A stretch of DNA of 64,000 nt from Treponema sp. (lineage in GTDB: Bacteria; Spirochaetota; Spirochaetia; Treponematales; Treponemataceae). The notes below the pieces were generated by a model, which was not told where the DNA came from, did not search any database, and saw nothing but the letters and a program-made list of their open reading frames with translations. Within the stretch, counting starts at the first letter, position 1. The number at the start of each line of letters is the position of its first letter. Positions 27,075 through 35,602 of this stretch are shown here, in pieces. The stretch covers positions 62,001-126,000 of the forward strand of contig JAEDCT010000001.1 in the NCBI GenBank assembly GCA_016294035.1, given 5' to 3'. Made by a program: the position numbers and the translations under genes.

Positions 27075-28805
27075 CTACTTTGATTTTACAAAGGCATCCT
27101 TATAACCGAATGACTTAAACTTTGCCTGAACAGCTCCAAACTCATCAACTGTTAGAGGCCCAACCATGATTTTGTATGCACCCTTTCCATTTGGCACAAG
27201 AATCAAAGGATACTTATTGTATTTATTGATTGTACTTTCAATATTCTTTTCATCACCAAGAGTTGCAAACTGAACATAGTAGCTGTTCTTTCTCAAATCA
27301 TTTTCTGAATCTACAATATAATCTGTAAATGACTTTAAATCTACTTCAGCCATCACAGGCTTAACTTCTTCAATTTTTTCTTCTACAACAGCTTCAAGTG
27401 TATTTTCTGCAGGAACAGGCTCAGCAGGAACAAGTACGATTGGAGAATAATCTTCAACTTCAGTTTCAACTGCAGCAACTTCTGGTTCTGCTTCTGCCGT
27501 ATCAACTTCATTGGCAACAGGTTCAAGTTCATCTGCTTCAAATGCTTCTGCAACAACTTCTGATTCTGCAGGAATTTCAGCAACTTCTTCATCAACTGAA
27601 TTTTCTTCTGCTGCAACTTCTGGAACTGGTTCATCAGCTGCAAGTTCCTTTTCTACAGGTGAAAGTTCATCAGCTTCAAATGCCTCTTCAACAGGAGATT
27701 CCGCAACTTCTTCAACTGGGCTTGCTTCTTCTTCAATTTCTGCTTCAGGCTCTACAGCTGCAACTTCTGGAACTGATTCATCAGCTGCAAGTTCCTTTTC
27801 TACAGGTGAAAGTTCATCTGCTTCATATGCCTCTTCAACACTAGCTTCTGCAACTTCCTCAACTGGGCTTGCTTCTTCTTCAATTTCTGCTTCAGGCTCT
27901 ACAGCTGCAACTTCTGGAACTGATTCATCAGCTGCAAGTTCCATTTCTACAGGTGAAAGCTCATCTGCTTCAAATGCCTCTTCAACAGGAGCTTCTGCAA
28001 CTTCTTCTGATTCAACAGGGGAATCAGCAATTTCTGCAGCTGGTTCTTCAGGAACCAAAATATCTTCTGCACTCACATGAGTTACACTAGCTGCTTCATT
28101 ATCAAACAAAGGATCTTCGGAAGTTTTTTCTTCTGCTACTGCACTTTCCATGATTTCTTCTGGATGAACTTCAGCTGGGGATGCCTGTTCAACAGCATTC
28201 TTTGTTTCAAGGAATGAATTATCAGCAACTTCTGATGATTCAGTTTCAACAGGAGCCTCGGCAACTTCTTCTGCAGCAATATTTTCATCAGGAGTCTCAG
28301 CAATTTCTTCTGCAGCAATATTTTCAGCAGGAACGTCTGTTGAATTTTCCATAACAGGTGTCTCAACAACATCAGAAACTTCTGCAACCTGGGTTTCCTC
28401 TTCAACTTTTTCAGTTTTAGGAGAATCCTCATTCCCAATGCGAGAAAGAACTGCCGCACCTGAAACTGACTGATCAAAATATCCTGAACGAGGTGCCAGT
28501 TTTACCTGTGTATCACTCTTTTCAACAACCCCAAGCTTTTCTGCAGATTCCTGAGAAAGAAGAAGTGCAACGCCATCAGAAGCATCCAATGTTCCCAGAT
28601 TAAGGATCTGCAACGTAATACCTGTCGTTGGGTTAGTAATGGATACCGTATCCCCAGGAAGATATCCCGCAGCCTTTCCAAAAAGACCACTAGGCATGTC
28701 TCCCCTTCCAGCAACTGAAATCGTACCGTCAATGGAATTACTAGAATCTGCAAAAATAGATGCACAAAGAGTAATAGCCAAAACACCAGATAAAATCTTT
28801 TTCAT
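27075..28805 (-). CDS. SPOR-domain protein with RlpA-like barrel and acidic repeats
   Basis: This 576-residue protein has a signal peptide (MKKILSGVLAITLCASIFA). Residues about 22-120 resemble an RlpA-type double-psi beta-barrel: AGRGDMPSGLFGKAAGYLPG and VSITNPTTG. The centre is Glu/Ala/Val/Pro-rich and contains three 49-residue repeats that include FEADELSPVE and AADESVPEVAAVEPEAE. The last 80 residues are a SPOR domain, NSYYVQFATLGD to FKSFGYKDAFVKSK, which binds denuded septal glycan. I chose the ATG at 28805, preceded by AGGGGA. The longer frame starts inside the upstream gene. It is probably a periplasmic cell-division or envelope protein. The catalytic Asp of RlpA is not evident. Confidence 0.85.
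   Translation of the reverse strand: MKKILSGVLAITLCASIFADSSNSIDGTISVAGRGDMPSGLFGKAAGYLPGDTVSITNPTTGITLQILNLGTLDASDGVALLLSQESAEKLGVVEKSDTQVKLAPRSGYFDQSVSGAAVLSRIGNEDSPKTEKVEEETQVAEVSDVVETPVMENSTDVPAENIAAEEIAETPDENIAAEEVAEAPVETESSEVADNSFLETKNAVEQASPAEVHPEEIMESAVAEEKTSEDPLFDNEAASVTHVSAEDILVPEEPAAEIADSPVESEEVAEAPVEEAFEADELSPVEMELAADESVPEVAAVEPEAEIEEEASPVEEVAEASVEEAYEADELSPVEKELAADESVPEVAAVEPEAEIEEEASPVEEVAESPVEEAFEADELSPVEKELAADEPVPEVAAEENSVDEEVAEIPAESEVVAEAFEADELEPVANEVDTAEAEPEVAAVETEVEDYSPIVLVPAEPVPAENTLEAVVEEKIEEVKPVMAEVDLKSFTDYIVDSENDLRKNSYYVQFATLGDEKNIESTINKYNKYPLILVPNGKGAYKIMVGPLTVDEFGAVQAKFKSFGYKDAFVKSK
27615..28004. repeat. 147-bp in-frame tandem repeats in the SPOR gene
   Basis: The marker GAAAGTTCATC or GAAAGCTCATC recurs at 27661, 27808 and 27955, exactly 147 bases apart. 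Each unit encodes 49 residues. Partial copies flank the three units. Confidence 0.85.
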
Positions 28806-28815
28806 AATAGGTCCC

Positions 28816-29328
28816 CTACCTGCCAATAGCTTTATATATTTCTGTAGCCAATACAACCGTAAAATCTGAAATTCCCTTCTGCACATTCTTAATTTTCAAT
28901 GCACTTGGAGGAACTCCCTTTCCACTTCCCAGAACCTTTCCGGAATCAACTTCCTTCACTTTCCAGGAAACACATTTTATATTCTCAAGACGAGTTGAAG
29001 TTGAGTCAGAAGAATCTGAAACATCAAATTCACCGATTATTTCAATAAAATAATCCACCCCGCCCTCAAGAGCCTCATCAAAGGATTTTCTGAAATGATT
29101 TTCATCACTTGAAGAATCCTCGCTCACTGTCACCGGCGAGTTAGAAATGACAATACCCTTGCTGAAAAAAAAATCAAAAAGATTTTCTTCAATGCCGTAT
29201 GTTGCCTCGCGGATTTTTGATTCACTTGAATCACGCTGCAAAATCTGAAATGCCACAGAATATGCACTTGCAAAAACCGGGCAAAAACAAACAAGGAATG
29301 CAGCTGCAAGAATTTTTATCTTTCTCAT
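28816..29328 (-). CDS. Secreted hypothetical protein
   Basis: This 170-residue protein has a signal peptide ending VFASA. The mature part is alpha/beta, with VDYFIEIIGEFDV and CVSWKVKEVDSGKVLG. This resembles the LPP20/CsgG-like style of envelope proteins without a firm match. It is 10 bases upstream of the SPOR gene, so the two form an operon. A role in the envelope is inference. Confidence 0.7.
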   Translation of the reverse strand: MRKIKILAAAFLVCFCPVFASAYSVAFQILQRDSSESKIREATYGIEENLFDFFFSKGIVISNSPVTVSEDSSSDENHFRKSFDEALEGGVDYFIEIIGEFDVSDSSDSTSTRLENIKCVSWKVKEVDSGKVLGSGKGVPPSALKIKNVQKGISDFTVVLATEIYKAIGR

Positions 29329-29517
29329 TTTATCTCCGCAAGACTTTCTATCTCTTTTTAATCATCGGACTTTCATTTTTTTTTATTAGTCTTTTTTTAT
29401 CTGATTCTTTATTTTATAGAAGAAAACAAATAGTATGTTCCTGAACATCAAAAAAAAAACTGCACAGCACATCTGATATTATATTTTTCTATTTTTTGAT
29501 TTTTTTCATCTTTGCTC

Positions 29518-29546
29518 TTGACACAAGGAAGATAAAAAGATATATT
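29518..29546 (+). promoter_or_regulatory. Promoter of tRNA-Met
   Basis: TTGACA (29518-29523) and TATATT (29541-29546) have a 17-base spacer and sit 13 bases before the tRNA. Confidence 0.8.
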
Positions 29547-29559
29547 CTATTTCATTGAC

Positions 29560-29632
29560 GGTGGCATGGCACAGTTGGTAGCGCAACGGACTCATATTCC
29601 GTAGGTCATAGGTTCGAGCCCTATTGCCACCA
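29560..29632 (+). tRNA. tRNA-Met (CAT)
   Basis: The acceptor arms GGTGGCA and TGCCACC pair fully. The anticodon stem ACGGA/TCCGT holds the loop CTCATAT, anticodon CAT. The T loop is TTCGAGC. The 3' CCA is not encoded as such. CAT could also be the Ile2 isoacceptor after lysidine modification. Confidence 0.9.
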
Positions 29633-29640
29633 CAAATTAA

Positions 29641-29672
29641 AGGCTTTTCAGGTATCTGGAAAGTCTTTTTTG
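29641..29672 (+). terminator. Terminator after tRNA-Met
   Basis: AGGCTTTTCAG pairs with CTGGAAAGTCT and is followed by TTTTT. Confidence 0.75.
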
Positions 29673-29714
29673 TTTTTATCAATTATTCATTTGAATTAAA
29701 TTATATACATATTT

Positions 29715-29728
29715 TGCATATATATTCA
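29715..29728. promoter_or_regulatory. Possible arginine-repressor box
   Basis: TGCATATATATTCA differs in few positions from the ARG box TGAATNNNNATTCA, and lies 56 bases before the argF start. This is a weak call because the region is very A+T-rich. Confidence 0.3.
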
Positions 29729-29783
29729 TCTTTTTCTTGAAAATTCCATATATTTATGCATAATAATTTCAGCGAGGTGACCT

Positions 29784-30737
29784 ATGAAGGCAGAAAAATT
29801 TAAAAGCCCATTCAAGGGAAGAAGTCTTCTCAACTGGATTGACTGGAGCAAAGATGAAATCCAGCAGATTCTTGACTATGCTTTTCTGGTAAAGAAGCAG
29901 TCACACAAAGGCGAAGTACACCAGCGCTTTCTGGGAAAAACAATCGCCCTCATTTTTGAAAAGAGATCAACAAGAACAAGAAGCTCTTTCGAAACAGCAT
30001 TCGGGGAAGAAGGTGGACATCCGGTTTTCATGTCAACGGATGACATTCAGCTTGGGGAAAAGGAAAGCGTAAAAGACACAGCCCGCGTTCTTGGAAGAAT
30101 GTTCAGTGCCATTGAATTCCGTGGGTTCAAGCAGTCTCATGTTGAAGAACTGGCAAAGTATTCAGGCATTCCTGTAATCAACGGTCTCACTGATGAATTC
30201 CACCCTACACAGGTTCTTGCAGATATTATGACTCTCAAGGAGCATTTTGGAAAACTCGAGGGACTTACAATGTGTTTCTGCGGAGACGGAAGAAACAACA
30301 TGGCACGTTCACTCATGCTTATCTGCTCAAAATTCGGAATAAACTTCAGCGTATTCTGTCCAAAGGAACTAAGCCCGGACCAGAAAATCATTGAAATCTG
30401 CACTCCATTTGCAAAGCAATCTGGTTCCCAGATTCGCATTTCTGATGAAATTTCAGTTGTCAAAAATGCAGATTGCCTTTATACTGATGTGTGGGTTTCC
30501 ATGGGTGAAGAAGCTCTCAAACAGGAGAGAATTAAACTGCTTCAGCCATATCAGGTGAACAAGGCTCTTATGGAAGCAACCGGTAATCCGAATACAATCT
30601 TGCTGCACTGCTTGCCTGCCGTAAAGGAACAGGAAGTCACTGAAGAAGTTTTTGAAAGCAGCGCAAGTAAAGTTTGGGATGAAGCAGAAAACCGCAAGCA
30701 CACCATCAAAGCCATTATGCTGGCACTTGTAAATTAA
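29784..30737 (+). CDS. argF: Ornithine carbamoyltransferase
   Basis: This 317-residue enzyme joins carbamoyl phosphate to ornithine to give citrulline, in arginine synthesis, or works in reverse in the arginine deiminase pathway. All signatures are present: KRSTRTRSSFETA for carbamoyl phosphate, EFRGF, FHPTQVLAD, DVWVSMGEE (the SMG ornithine loop) and the catalytic HCLPA. Length is normal. GAGGTGA precedes the ATG. No carbamate kinase or other arg gene is adjacent, so biosynthetic and catabolic roles cannot be separated. The gene after it encodes a small secreted protein 25 bases downstream. Confidence 0.95.
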   Translation: MKAEKFKSPFKGRSLLNWIDWSKDEIQQILDYAFLVKKQSHKGEVHQRFLGKTIALIFEKRSTRTRSSFETAFGEEGGHPVFMSTDDIQLGEKESVKDTARVLGRMFSAIEFRGFKQSHVEELAKYSGIPVINGLTDEFHPTQVLADIMTLKEHFGKLEGLTMCFCGDGRNNMARSLMLICSKFGINFSVFCPKELSPDQKIIEICTPFAKQSGSQIRISDEISVVKNADCLYTDVWVSMGEEALKQERIKLLQPYQVNKALMEATGNPNTILLHCLPAVKEQEVTEEVFESSASKVWDEAENRKHTIKAIMLALVN

Positions 30738-30762
30738 TGAAACCAAAAAAAGAGGTAGAAAT

Positions 30763-31203
30763 ATGAAGAAGTTTTTGATGGCTATGGTTCTTTGCGCATG
30801 TGCAGTTCTTCCACTTGTTGCTCAAGATGCAGAGAAAAAGGAATCAACAAAACCAATTTGGGATCACGGTGACAACGTATCTTCAATCTCATATCAGAAT
30901 GTGCCCATTCTCAAGATTTATGACCAGAAGGATGCCTACGTAGTTCTCTATGAAAAGCAGAGTCTCAAGATTGGAACAGCAGTAATTCCAAAGTCATGGG
31001 CAAAGGAAACACCCAGAAAGCTCAACTTCAGAAATGCTCAGCCTAAAATTCATCCATACATGACACTTATCAGCAAGGATGGAGAATTCAACAAGGTTTG
31101 GATCACAATCAACCCTAGCCGTTTCAACTCAATCTGGGGAATTTACCCTAACGGAGAGGAAGTTCAGGGAACAGATGCAACAACACTTTCCCTCGAACTC
31201 TAG
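30763..31203 (+). CDS. Small secreted protein
   Basis: This 146-residue protein has a signal peptide (MKKFLMAMVLCACAVLPLVA, cut before QDAE). The mature part is beta-rich: SISYQNVPILKIYDQKDAYVV then TAVIPKSWAKETPRKLNFR. It is not recognised but looks like a conserved spirochaetal periplasmic protein. AGAGG lies upstream of the ATG. A terminator follows. Confidence 0.75.
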   Translation: MKKFLMAMVLCACAVLPLVAQDAEKKESTKPIWDHGDNVSSISYQNVPILKIYDQKDAYVVLYEKQSLKIGTAVIPKSWAKETPRKLNFRNAQPKIHPYMTLISKDGEFNKVWITINPSRFNSIWGIYPNGEEVQGTDATTLSLEL

Positions 31204-31244
31204 TTCAAGAGACTGCAGATAAACATATCTGACATCAAATTACA

Positions 31245-31283
31245 ATCCACGGGCAATAATCTTTGTTCGTGGATATTTTTTTT
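31245..31283 (+). terminator. Rho-independent terminator
   Basis: ATCCACG pairs with CGTGGAT and is followed by ATTTTTTTT. Confidence 0.8.
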
Positions 31284-31297
31284 AAGGAATCAGCAAA

Positions 31298-32281
31298 ATG
31301 ATGAAAATCACCCGGGAACAATCAGATAATTTCAAGAAATTCATTTCATGTCATGACAAATTTATTGTCACGGGCCATAAGGAACCTGACGGTGACTGTC
31401 TTTCAAGCTGTCTTGGCATTGCTTATATTCTTGACTCAATGAAAAAACCATACATGCTCATTAACGCAGGTCCATTCAAAAGAGTCGAGACAAAGAAGTT
31501 TGCCCCGCTTTTCTCACCGGAAGTTCCTTTCATGTCAAGGGAAGACAGGAACTCAACAGGCCTCATTATAGTTGACTGTTCTGAAATGCACAGGCTTGGA
31601 GACATAAGCGAAGACCTGAAAGACATGGACACATTCATTGTTGACCACCACAAGACTTCAGACCTTACGGGAGACAAGGTAATAATAGATCCGGAATCTC
31701 CGGCAGCAGCATATCTTGTGCAGCAGCTTATTGAAGTGACAGTAGGCAACATTGACACAAAAATGGCAAACACTCTTCTTTTCGGCATGTCAACAGACAC
31801 CGGATATTTCAGATACCTAAAGACAGACAGCGCAGATTTTTTCAGGGCCACAGCACGTCTTGTTGACTCAGGGGCAAATCCAAGAGAAATCTATCAGGAA
31901 ATGACAAACGGCAAACCCTGGAACACGCGAAAGCTTCTTGGAATAATGCTTGAGCATTCAGAAAGGCATTGCAACGGAAAGCTGGTAGTAACATATGAAA
32001 CACAGGAAGACACAAAGAAATTTGGCAAGGAAGGAAGAGACACAGATGCACTCTACTCTCTCATGCTTGAAGTTGAAGGTGTTGAGGCTGTTGCATTTGT
32101 ACGCCAGGACACGGAAGCTACCTGCACAATGGGACTTCGCTCAAAGGATAAATGTGATGTAAGCCAGATTGCAGCAAAGTTTGGAGGCGGAGGCCACAAA
32201 AATGCATCAGGGGCAAGTCTTGACGGAAAACTTGCCGTCATCATGCCACAGCTCATAAAAGAATTTTCTAAGGTTCTATAA
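31298..32281 (+). CDS. DHH/DHHA1 phosphoesterase (NrnA-like)
   Basis: This 327-residue protein is a bifunctional oligoribonuclease/pAp-phosphatase type enzyme. GHKEPDGDCLSS and IIVDCSEM supply metal ligands, DHHKTS is the namesake motif, and FGGGGHKNASGAS is the DHHA1 substrate loop. Such enzymes degrade short RNAs, linear dinucleotides or phosphoadenosine phosphate in the cytoplasm. The start is 31298 or the next ATG at 31301. AAGGA lies upstream. Confidence 0.9.
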   Translation: MMKITREQSDNFKKFISCHDKFIVTGHKEPDGDCLSSCLGIAYILDSMKKPYMLINAGPFKRVETKKFAPLFSPEVPFMSREDRNSTGLIIVDCSEMHRLGDISEDLKDMDTFIVDHHKTSDLTGDKVIIDPESPAAAYLVQQLIEVTVGNIDTKMANTLLFGMSTDTGYFRYLKTDSADFFRATARLVDSGANPREIYQEMTNGKPWNTRKLLGIMLEHSERHCNGKLVVTYETQEDTKKFGKEGRDTDALYSLMLEVEGVEAVAFVRQDTEATCTMGLRSKDKCDVSQIAAKFGGGGHKNASGASLDGKLAVIMPQLIKEFSKVL

Positions 32282-32284
32282 AAA

Positions 32285-32332
32285 AAAAGGGAGAATCCTC
32301 AACTTCCAAAGCAAGGATAACTCCCTTTCTTC
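32285..32332 (+). terminator. Terminator after the NrnA-like gene
   Basis: AAAGGGAG and ATCCT pair with AGGAT and CTCCCTTT around a 15-base loop, followed by CTT. The T-run is short. Confidence 0.55.
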
Positions 32333-32420
32333 ACAATCAATCCTCCCGCAAAAACTCAACTTTCAATCAGAAAAGAATCAAGAACAGCACAGTATTATTT
32401 TCGGGAATAACATCAAATTA

Positions 32421-32470
32421 ACTAGCAAAAACTAGCAGAAAAACTAGCAAAAAACCAACAGATAACTAGC
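32421..32470. promoter_or_regulatory. Four phased ACTAGC repeats upstream of a sigma-54 promoter
   Basis: ACTAGC occurs at 32421, 32431, 32443 and 32465, each followed by A-rich sequence. The spacing (10, 12, 22) keeps them on about the same face of the helix. They lie 54-103 bases before the -24 element, where enhancer-binding activators of sigma-54 usually bind. The activator is not identified. Confidence 0.5.
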
Positions 32471-32521
32471 AAAATCAAGGAATTATTTTGCTTTTTCGGC
32501 TGAAAATCTCCAAAAACTCAC

Positions 32522-32537
32522 TTGGCATGATTCTTGC
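32522..32537 (+). promoter_or_regulatory. Sigma-54 (-24/-12) promoter
   Basis: TTGGCATGATTCTTGC has the invariant GG (32524-32525) and GC (32536-32537) exactly 10 bases apart, as in the TGGCAC-N5-TTGC consensus. It precedes the gene at 32575. Confidence 0.75.
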
Positions 32538-32574
32538 CTTATAAAAATAAAGCATTATTTTGGAGGGTATAAAA

Positions 32575-33561
32575 ATGCACGAACTGGAAACCATTATTGA
32601 ATCATTTCAAAAAAAAGAAATAGATTCAGGCGAAATGAGGAACAGGCTCCTGGAGTTCATGTTCACCAACAAGCACAGACTTGGAATGACAATTCTTGAT
32701 GAGGATGAATTCTCTGACTTTCTAGTTTTCATGACACCGAAACTGGAAAGAATAATCGGAAAATACACGAGTGAAATCGGGACTTTCTCGACATATTTTA
32801 TTGGAGTCCTTAACATATCAAGGCAATGGTGGCAGAAAAAGCACTCTGAAAAACTTCAGAAAAGACGCTGCTGTACATTTGTTTCTGAAGAGGCATACGA
32901 AGAAAAATCAAGTTTCTATACAGACAATGAATCAGCAAGGTCAATCGAAATCAACGAAAGCACAGTCTCATTAGAAGAGCTGGAAAAAAAAGTCCAGGAA
33001 AAACTCACCTACAAAAAAATGGGCCGAAGCAGCAGAAACAAGGAACTAAAGATTTCAAGAGAAGAACAGTCCGCAACAATGCTTTTGGTTCTGGCACTAA
33101 AGTCATGCTATTTCATAGACGAACCCATGATGTTGAAAATCGCGGAAATAACAAACCGGGATCCGCAATGGCTTTCAGCAGTACTGTCCGAAGCAAGAAG
33201 CACAATAGAAGCCAAAGTCAGGCACATAAAGAAAATTGAACAGGCAAGGAATGCCTCATATTTTTTCAGGAAGCAGCTGCTCATGCACAGACAGGAACTG
33301 CAGGACTTGTATTCATCAATGATCACAAAAGATGAAAAGCTTAAGATTCATACACAGAGATGGGAAAAATGCGTGAAGGCAATCGGAAAAAAGAACCACA
33401 GGCTCTCACCTTCCAATGTCACAGTAGCCAGAATACTTGGCCTCAACGCAAGACAAGTTGCTTACATTCTGAAGATTGCATACAACAACATAGACACACA
33501 GAGACTAAAATGCTATCTTGACTCCCATGAAGATATATTTGGCAACAGGAAATGTGAATAA
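32575..33561 (+). CDS. Sigma-region-2-like protein of unknown function
   Basis: This 328-residue protein is not a standard family I recognise. Residues about 45-90 (DFLVFMTPKLERIIGKYTSE then GTFSTYFIGVLNISRQWW) resemble sigma-70 region 2. The middle is charged and helical. The C-terminus has a possible helix-turn-helix (SPSNVTVARILGLNARQVAY). The combination suggests a divergent sigma-like or transcription protein. GGAGG lies 7 bases before the ATG at 32575, so the longer TTG frame is rejected. It is transcribed from a sigma-54 promoter and overlaps rdgB by 35 bases. Confidence 0.65.
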   Translation: MHELETIIESFQKKEIDSGEMRNRLLEFMFTNKHRLGMTILDEDEFSDFLVFMTPKLERIIGKYTSEIGTFSTYFIGVLNISRQWWQKKHSEKLQKRRCCTFVSEEAYEEKSSFYTDNESARSIEINESTVSLEELEKKVQEKLTYKKMGRSSRNKELKISREEQSATMLLVLALKSCYFIDEPMMLKIAEITNRDPQWLSAVLSEARSTIEAKVRHIKKIEQARNASYFFRKQLLMHRQELQDLYSSMITKDEKLKIHTQRWEKCVKAIGKKNHRLSPSNVTVARILGLNARQVAYILKIAYNNIDTQRLKCYLDSHEDIFGNRKCE

Positions 33562-34174
33562 AAAAAGAGAGGTTCAGGAACTTTTTCCAGAACACACAAT
33601 TGTAATTCCAAAGGATGAGGGAATTGATTTTGACCCTGAGGAAACAGGAACAACATTCTATGAAAACAGTCTCATAAAGGCACGTGCTCTTTACGAACTT
33701 GTAAAATGCCCGGTCCTGGCAGATGATTCTGGAATTTGTGTCGATGCCCTTGACGGAGCACCTGGCATATACACAAGCCGATATGCAGGTCCAGACTTCA
33801 TGAAGGGAAAACCAGACGGATCAAAAATTTCCCAGGAAGAACAGAATGCCTTTCTTGTCAGGCAGACAAGAGAAGCTGTTGAAAAGGGAAAAGCTCCGGG
33901 ACCATCCGCACACTACACCTGCTCCATGGTTCTGTACATGGGTAAAGACAGGCTTTTTGTTGCCCAGGAAACAATGGAAGGTGAAATAATCGGAAACATA
34001 GAAGAATCCCGCGGAACAGGCGGTTTCGGATACGACCCGATTTTTTACCTTCCGGAAGAAAAAAGAACTGCCGCAGAACTGACTGCAGACGAAAAAAATG
34101 CAATCAGCCACAGGGGAAAAGCCTCAAGGATCATAAAGTCAATTGCAGACCAGCTTCTTTCCGAAAGCAAATAA
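33527..34174 (+). CDS. rdgB: XTP/dITP diphosphatase
   Basis: This 215-residue RdgB/HAM1 enzyme hydrolyses non-canonical purine nucleoside triphosphates (ITP, dITP, XTP) to monophosphates, keeping them out of DNA. The signatures are LATGNVNKKREV near the N-terminus, LADDSGICVDALDGAPGIYT with the base-binding and metal residues, GTGGFGYDPIFYLPE, and the final SHRGKA. The start at 33527 fits the family. The TTG frame at 33518 adds three residues only. It overlaps the sigma-like gene. Confidence 0.95.
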   Translation: MKIYLATGNVNKKREVQELFPEHTIVIPKDEGIDFDPEETGTTFYENSLIKARALYELVKCPVLADDSGICVDALDGAPGIYTSRYAGPDFMKGKPDGSKISQEEQNAFLVRQTREAVEKGKAPGPSAHYTCSMVLYMGKDRLFVAQETMEGEIIGNIEESRGTGGFGYDPIFYLPEEKRTAAELTADEKNAISHRGKASRIIKSIADQLLSESK

Positions 34175-34251
34175 AAACATCATTCTGGTTTCATTATAAA
34201 AACAACATGAATGGAACCAGAAAAAAAAATAAAAAAAATTAAAAAAAACGC

Positions 34252-34279
34252 TAAAGTTTCAGAACCATCCTTCCGATAA
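34252..34279 (+). promoter_or_regulatory. Sigma-28 (FliA)-type promoter of the first flagellin gene
   Basis: TAAAGTTT (34252-34259) and TCCGATAA (34272-34279) match the flagellar consensus TAAAGTTT/GCCGATAA with a 12-base spacer (11 is usual). The leader to the ATG at 34447 would be about 160 bases. It contains a nested hairpin, GATTGAA with TTCAATC enclosing CCTTG with CAAGG (34339-34401). Confidence 0.7.
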
Positions 34280-34446
34280 ACCAAATGAGAAGCCACGGCC
34301 CAATTTTCCCGTACGAGAAAACAGCCGGGTTAATCATGATTGAAATCCCTGTAAAAACATAGCCTTGTAATATGCAATGCAAGGAATTCAATCAAAATGG
34401 GTCAAAAGGATTTGACTCATAACCATAATCCACGGAGGAACAAACT

Positions 34447-35307
34447 ATGGTAATCAACCACAACATGTCCGCAATGTTTTCCAATCGTCAGCTGGGAGTA
34501 ACACAGGGTTCTCTCACAAAAGACATGGAAAAGCTCTCTTCAGGAGAAAGAATCAATCGTGCAGGTGATGACGCTTCAGGACTCGCAGTTTCTGAAAAAA
34601 TGCGCTCACAGATCCGCGGTTTGAATCAGGCTTCAAGAAACGCAGCAAACGGAATCAGCTTTATTCAGACAACTGAAGGCTATCTCCAGGAAACTACTGA
34701 CATTGTTCAGCGCATCCGCGAACTTGCAGTACAGGCAGCAAACGGTATCTACAGTGATGAAGACCGCATGCAGATCCAGGTAGAAGTTTCAGCTCTCGTA
34801 GCAGAAGTTGACCGCATCGCTTCTTGCGCTCAGTTCAACGGAATGAACATGCTCACAGGACGTTTCGCACGCCCAACTGGTGAAAACAATGTTACAGGTT
34901 CTATGTGGCTCCACATTGGTGCAAACATGGACCAGAGAACACAGGTTTTCATCGGCACAATGACAGCTGCTTCACTCGGACTCCGCACACTCGGAACTGA
35001 AGAAATCATGACAATCGCAACACCAGAAGATGCAAACAAGTCTATTGGTGTTCTCGACGATGCACTCAAGGCAATCAACAAGCAGCGCGCAGACCTTGGT
35101 GCATACCAGAATCGTCTTGACTATGCTGTTAAGGGACTTGATATTGCTGCTGAAAATACACAGGCATCAGAATCAAGAATCCGTGACACAGACATGGCTT
35201 CTCAGATGGTTGAATTCACAAAGAATTCAGTATTGTCACAGGCTGGTACAGCTATGCTCGCTCAGGCTAACTCTCAGTCACAGAGCGTCTTGTCTTTGCT
35301 CCAGTAG
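34447..35307 (+). CDS. flaB: Flagellin core protein FlaB (first copy)
   Basis: This 286-residue flagellin forms the core of the periplasmic flagellar filament. The N-terminal D0/D1 helix MVINHNMSAMFSNRQLGVTQ and the pattern LSSGERINRAGDDASGLAVS are typical. The C-terminal D1/D0 helix is QSESRIRDTDMASQ-like, ending in SQSQSVLSLLQ. The short central region replaces the surface domains of other bacterial flagellins, as usual for spirochaetes. There is no signal peptide, since export is through the flagellar type III apparatus. ACGGAGGAAC just before the ATG is both a ribosome site and a possible CsrA site. A second flaB follows at 300 bases. Confidence 0.95.
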   Translation: MVINHNMSAMFSNRQLGVTQGSLTKDMEKLSSGERINRAGDDASGLAVSEKMRSQIRGLNQASRNAANGISFIQTTEGYLQETTDIVQRIRELAVQAANGIYSDEDRMQIQVEVSALVAEVDRIASCAQFNGMNMLTGRFARPTGENNVTGSMWLHIGANMDQRTQVFIGTMTAASLGLRTLGTEEIMTIATPEDANKSIGVLDDALKAINKQRADLGAYQNRLDYAVKGLDIAAENTQASESRIRDTDMASQMVEFTKNSVLSQAGTAMLAQANSQSQSVLSLLQ

Positions 35308-35319
35308 TGTGATATACTA

Positions 35320-35352
35320 AAGATCAGAGGACGGGGTTTTCCCTGCCCTTTG
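35320..35352 (+). terminator. Stem-loop after the first flaB
   Basis: ATCAGAGGACGGGG pairs with CCCTGCCCTTTGAT around TTTT, with G-T pairs and one mismatch. A T-run follows at about 35365. It probably terminates or attenuates the first flaB message. Confidence 0.6.
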
Positions 35353-35516
35353 ATTGAATTCTGTGATTTTTTTGATTTTCAGAATTTATTTGCCGTGATT
35401 TTAGACACGGTGGTTCTTTGAAAATAAGTTCTCCACGAACGTTTGTGACAGCATAGACGGTTGCTTTAGAATTACAAGGATTTAAAGTAACGGTTCCTGC
35501 TGTGTGGTCTAAAACC

Positions 35517-35541
35517 CTATCGGGGGCGCAAAAACCGATAG
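35517..35541. promoter_or_regulatory. Hairpin or operator before the second flaB
   Basis: CTATCGG (35517-35523) and CCGATAG (35535-35541) are perfect inverted arms with an 11-base loop. The right arm also resembles the sigma-28 -10 box, and TAAA lies at 35510, but their spacing (20) is too long for a standard promoter. The leader upstream has another stem, CCGTG with CACGG, near 35392. Confidence 0.4.
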
Positions 35542-35602
35542 AGCCTATACAGACGGGATGCAGTGCAAGATGCACGCAGTTTATATTCATGGAGGACAAA
35601 TT

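Noticed and set aside
27398..28090. Several plus-strand frames rich in Leu/Gln or Ser/Ala opposite the SPOR gene
   Set aside because: They are mirror images of the acidic repeat region of the real minus-strand gene and have no ribosome sites.
34181..34220. Hairpin after rdgB considered as a terminator
   Set aside because: The stem is good but it is followed by A, not T, on the plus strand, and has no T-run on the minus strand side either.
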